36,813 nucleotides of DNA from Streptomyces sp. UNOB3_S3 (GTDB taxonomy: Bacteria > Actinomycetota > Actinomycetes > Streptomycetales > Streptomycetaceae). A program made the position numbers and the translations under genes. Location: positions 1 to 36,813 of the forward strand of contig NZ_JAILXP010000019.1 of assembly GCF_020740895.1 (NCBI RefSeq), in the 5' to 3' direction. Under the pieces are notes generated by a model. That model was not told the DNA's origin. It worked only from the letters and a program-made list of their open reading frames with translations, and made no database searches. Below are positions 34,059 through 36,813 of this stretch, one piece after another (the stretch's first letter is position 1; each line of letters opens with the position of its first letter).

Positions 34059-35450
34059 TCAGCCGACGTCGAGACGGAGGAGGTCCTCCTCCGTCTCCCG
34101 CCGGACGATCACTCGCGCCTGGCCGTCCCGGACGGCGACGACCGGGGGACGGAGCGCGTGGTTGTAGTTGCTCGCCATGGAGCGGCAGTAGGCGCCGGTG
34201 GCGGGGACGGCGAGCAGGTCGCCGGGGGCCACGTCGGCGGGGAGGAAGGCGTCCCGGACGACGATGTCGCCGCTCTCGCAGTGCTTGCCGACGACGCGCG
34301 AGAGCATCGCCTCGGCGGTGGAGGCGCGGGAGACCAGGGCGACGGAGTAGTCGGCGTCGTAGAGCGCGGTGCGGATGTTGTCGGACATCCCCCCGTCGAC
34401 ACTGACGTAGGTCCGCAGTCCGGGCAGCTCCTTGGTGGTGCCCACCTCGTAGAGCGTGAAGGCGGTGGGGCCGACGATGGCGCGCCCGGGCTCGACGGAG
34501 ATCCGCGGCACGGAGAGCCCGGCGGCGGCGCACTCGCGGGTGACGATCTCGCGCAGGGCGGTGGCGATCTCGTGGGGCTCGCTGGGGTCGTCGTCGGCGG
34601 TGTAGGCGATGCCCAGGCCGCCGCCGAGGTCGATCTCGGGCAGCTCGACGCCGTGCTCGTCGCGGATCTGCTTCAGCAGCCCGACGACGCGGTGGGCGGC
34701 GACCTCGAAGCCGGAGGTGTCGAAGATCTGCGAGCCGATGTGGGAGTGGATGCCGAGGAGCTCCAGCCCGTCGAGCTTGAGCGCCCTGCGCACGGCCTCG
34801 GCGGCCTGCCCGCCCGCCAGCGGGAGCCCGAACTTCTGGTCCTCGTGGGCGGTGGCGATGAACTCGTGGGTGTGCGCCTCGACGCCGACCGTCACCCGGA
34901 TCAGTACGCCCTGGCGCTTGCCGAGCCGCTCGGCGATGTGGGCGACGCGCACGATCTCCTGGAAGGAGTCGACGACGATCCGCCCCACGCCGGCCTCGAC
35001 GGCACGGGTGATCTCGTCGGTGGACTTGTTGTTGCCGTGGAGGGCGATGCGCCCGGCGGGCATCCCGGCGTCGAGGGCGGTGAGGAGCTCGCCGCCGGAG
35101 CAGACGTCGAGGTTGAGGTCCTCCTCGTGCAGCCAGCGGACGACGGCGCGGGAGAGGAACGCCTTCCCCGCGTAGAACACATCGGCATCGGGCCCGAACG
35201 CGTCGCGCCAGGCCCGGCACCGCGCGCGGAAGTCGTCCTCGTCGAGGAAGTAGGCGGGCGTACCGAACTCCTCGGCGAGCCGCTTGACGTCCATCCCGCC
35301 GACGGTGACGACACCGTCGGCGCCGCGGGCGACGGTCCGGGACCAGACGCGGGGGTCGAGCTCGTTGAGATCGGCGGGCGGGGCGACGTAGTGGCCCTCG
35401 GGAAGGACGTCGGCGTAGCGGGGCCCGGCGGGGTGGGCGGAACGACTCAT
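34059..35450 (-). CDS. lysA: Diaminopimelate decarboxylase
   Basis: This 463-residue fold-type III PLP enzyme makes lysine from meso-diaminopimelate. The PLP Lys is K96 in [10 protein letters not shown]. Other motifs are GIHSHIGSQ, the phosphate-binding [20 protein letters not shown], and the active-site Cys in [14 protein letters not shown]. An N-terminal extension of about 50 residues is usual in actinobacteria. ATG at 35450 has AAGGGGA upstream, only 17 bases after the nrtL stop, so lysA is co-transcribed with nrtL. Confidence 0.96.
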   Translation of the reverse strand: MSRSAHPAGPRYADVLPEGHYVAPPADLNELDPRVWSRTVARGADGVVTVGGMDVKRLAEEFGTPAYFLDEDDFRARCRAWRDAFGPDADVFYAGKAFLSRAVVRWLHEEDLNLDVCSGGELLTALDAGMPAGRIALHGNNKSTDEITRAVEAGVGRIVVDSFQEIVRVAHIAERLGKRQGVLIRVTVGVEAHTHEFIATAHEDQKFGLPLAGGQAAEAVRRALKLDGLELLGIHSHIGSQIFDTSGFEVAAHRVVGLLKQIRDEHGVELPEIDLGGGLGIAYTADDDPSEPHEIATALREIVTRECAAAGLSVPRISVEPGRAIVGPTAFTLYEVGTTKELPGLRTYVSVDGGMSDNIRTALYDADYSVALVSRASTAEAMLSRVVGKHCESGDIVVRDAFLPADVAPGDLLAVPATGAYCRSMASNYNHALRPPVVAVRDGQARVIVRRETEEDLLRLDVG

Positions 35451-35467
35451 GACTGGCGATCCCCTTG

Positions 35468-36283
35468 TTACAGGTGTGCGGGTGCGGTGATGCCGAGCTG
35501 GGTCAGGCCGTTGGCCAGCACCTTGCCCGTGGCCTCGGCGAGGGCCAGGCGGGCGCGGTGAACGGCCGAGGGTTTCTCGTCACCGCGGGGCAGGACGGGA
35601 CAGCCGGCCTGCCATCTCAGAAAGGCGTCCGCGGTCCGCTCCAGGTGCCGCGCGAGCCGTTCGGGGGCACGGGCGGCGGTGATGCGCGCGTGGTCGGCGA
35701 GGGCGCCGAGGAGGGCGTCGGCGCTGCTGTCGAGGGGACCGACGGACGATCCGAACCCGAGGTCGCGCGCATTGCGCTGCAAGGCCCGGCTCCGGGCGTG
35801 GGCGTACCGGACCCGGAACAACGGATTCCCGTCCTTCTGCACGAGCAGCAGGGACCGGTCGAGGCCGGGGGGAGAGAGCAGACTCCACCGGGCGGCGTCG
35901 GAACCGAGCCGCGCGAGCAGCTCGGGCGAAGGCGTCGACGACAACGCGTCTGCCGAATACTCCGCCGCCAGCACCTCCCGGACGATCTCCTCACCGGAGG
36001 CCGCGTCGAGGGTGATGTTGAGGAAGCCGGGCCCGGCGATGTCGACACGGGCGATACCGGGCCGGGCGACAAGCCGGCGCCGCAACACCTCAGCGATCTC
36101 CAGGGCGGGACGGTCGCCGCCCTTGGCAAGCTGCAGGGCCACATTGGTGGCGTAGTCACCGCAGCCGGGCCGGGGGGGCACCCGCACGCTGACCCGCTCC
36201 GGCACGGGCGCGCACAGCTCGTCGTCCTCGACGGCGCGGCGCACGGTGTGCAACACGGTGCGGGAGAGATCGGCGGGGGTCAC
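35468..36283 (-). CDS. nrtL: ArgS-related anticodon-binding protein without catalytic core
   Basis: This 271-residue protein combines the N-terminal additional domain of arginyl-tRNA synthetase (about 1 to 100: [27 protein letters not shown] and [13 protein letters not shown]) with a DALR-type anticodon-binding domain (about 155 to 271: [17 protein letters not shown] and [20 protein letters not shown]). The catalytic HIGH and KMSK region is absent, although the borders match ArgS. NCBI calls such proteins NrtL. They sit before lysA in Streptomyces. It should bind tRNA or RNA but not charge it. The role is unknown. GTG at 36283 seems leaderless. Confidence 0.88.
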   Translation of the reverse strand: MTPADLSRTVLHTVRRAVEDDELCAPVPERVSVRVPPRPGCGDYATNVALQLAKGGDRPALEIAEVLRRRLVARPGIARVDIAGPGFLNITLDAASGEEIVREVLAAEYSADALSSTPSPELLARLGSDAARWSLLSPPGLDRSLLLVQKDGNPLFRVRYAHARSRALQRNARDLGFGSSVGPLDSSADALLGALADHARITAARAPERLARHLERTADAFLRWQAGCPVLPRGDEKPSAVHRARLALAEATGKVLANGLTQLGITAPAHL

Positions 36284-36289
36284 AAGGCA

Positions 36290-36295
36290 AGCCTA
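36290..36295 (-). promoter_or_regulatory. Candidate -10 element for leaderless nrtL-lysA transcript
   Basis: TAGGCT on the minus strand ends six bases before the GTG at 36283, and no Shine-Dalgarno is present. The hexamer is identical to that before the cobalamin adenosyltransferase gene. The -35 is weak. Confidence 0.5.
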
Positions 36296-36327
36296 GGGGA
36301 GAAGGTGCCGCACTCCGCGAACCGGTT

Positions 36328-36756
36328 TCACCCTGCGGGACGGACGACGGGCTCGGCATCCCCCGCCGCCCCCTCCCCCTCCGGCCATCCCACCAGCCTC
36401 CGCACGAGCCGCACCATCTCCGCCGGCTCGAACGGCTTGGCCAGAAACGCGTCCGCCCCGGCGGACCAGCCGCTCTCGATCTCATAGGGGGTGCAGGCGC
36501 TGATGATCGCGATCGGAATGTCCCGGGTCCGCGCGTCGGCCCGCAGCCGGGCGGCCGTGTTCAGCCCGTCGAGCCGGGGCATCACGACATCCAGGGTCAC
36601 CGCATCGGGACGCACCCGGTGCACGATCTCCAGACACTCGGCACCATCGGCCGCGGTCACGACCTCAAAGCCCTCCAGCTCGAGGTTGACCCTGATCAAC
36701 TGCCGGATGACCTTGTTGTCGTCCACAACAAGGACCCGGCCGGACAAGCCAGGCAC
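36328..36756 (-). CDS. Single-domain response regulator
   Basis: This 142-residue protein is only a receiver domain. The acidic pair D12/D13, phospho-acceptor D56 in AVTLDVVMPRLDG, the Ser of ISACTPYE and Lys of FLAKPFEPAE make the full phosphorylation site. There is no output domain, so it should act by protein contact or phosphorelay. GTG at 36756 is preferred over an upstream in-frame start that adds an Arg-rich segment. A -10-like TACTCT six bases upstream suggests a leaderless mRNA. No histidine kinase is adjacent in the window. Confidence 0.88.
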   Translation of the reverse strand: MPGLSGRVLVVDDNKVIRQLIRVNLELEGFEVVTAADGAECLEIVHRVRPDAVTLDVVMPRLDGLNTAARLRADARTRDIPIAIISACTPYEIESGWSAGADAFLAKPFEPAEMVRLVRRLVGWPEGEGAAGDAEPVVRPAG

Positions 36757-36762
36757 ACCCCG

Positions 36763-36768
36763 AGAGTA
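36763..36768 (-). promoter_or_regulatory. Candidate -10 element for leaderless response regulator mRNA
   Basis: TACTCT on the minus strand ends six bases before the GTG at 36756. The spacing is that of actinobacterial leaderless promoters. Confidence 0.45.
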
Positions 36769-36813
36769 GGCGCGCCCCCGACCCCGCGTCCGGCTTTTCC
36801 CCACTTCCACCCC

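Overview
The window is chromosomal DNA from a Streptomyces or very close relative. The G+C content is very high, GTG and TTG starts are common, the chitinase, two-component and ATP synthase genes are of Streptomyces type, and the gene order matches what I remember of the S. coelicolor atp region (about SCO5350 to SCO5388, from memory). Nearly all genes from 6.3 kb rightwards are on the minus strand, so the right end is upstream. I see no tRNA, rRNA, CRISPR array, prophage or insertion sequence.

Right arm (36.8 to 20.9 kb, read leftwards): a single-domain response regulator; nrtL, an arginyl-tRNA synthetase remnant without a catalytic core; and lysA, hom, thrC and thrB for the lysine and threonine branches of aspartate-family synthesis. 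Next come rho, with a large Arg-rich insertion and its own strong intrinsic terminator; an LCP cell-wall glycopolymer ligase; rpmE behind a textbook SigR promoter; and the translation and cell-wall run prfA, prmC, tsaC, a phosphatase-fold protein with Ser in place of its nucleophilic Cys, a divergent glyA paralogue, a possible 40-residue ORF and a WecA/TagO-type transferase.

Centre (19.6 to 11.6 kb): the complete F1Fo ATP synthase operon atpIBEFHAGDC. It follows a Rex-like palindrome, and hairpins lie in four of its intercistronic gaps. One is a C(UUCG)G tetraloop hairpin directly after atpD. A long compound hairpin closes the operon. Next are a DUF2550 membrane protein and a convergent five-helix membrane protein.

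Left arm (10.3 to 0 kb): the chitinase cluster chiS-chiR-chiC, with a consensus chitinase promoter and a DasR-like palindrome overlapping the end of chiR. Then come a low-G+C, membrane-anchored protein of unknown function that looks acquired, a PduO-type cobalamin adenosyltransferase probably made from leaderless mRNA, a DrrAB-like ABC exporter divergent from its TetR repressor, a 3-hydroxybutyryl-CoA dehydrogenase, a STAS-domain protein, and the start of a large protein cut by the window edge.

Most of the window is conserved core. The least explained items are the low-G+C gene (5007 to 6233), the Cys-to-Ser phosphatase, the 40-residue ORF between glyA and the WecA-like gene, the nrtL fragment and the long leader of rho.
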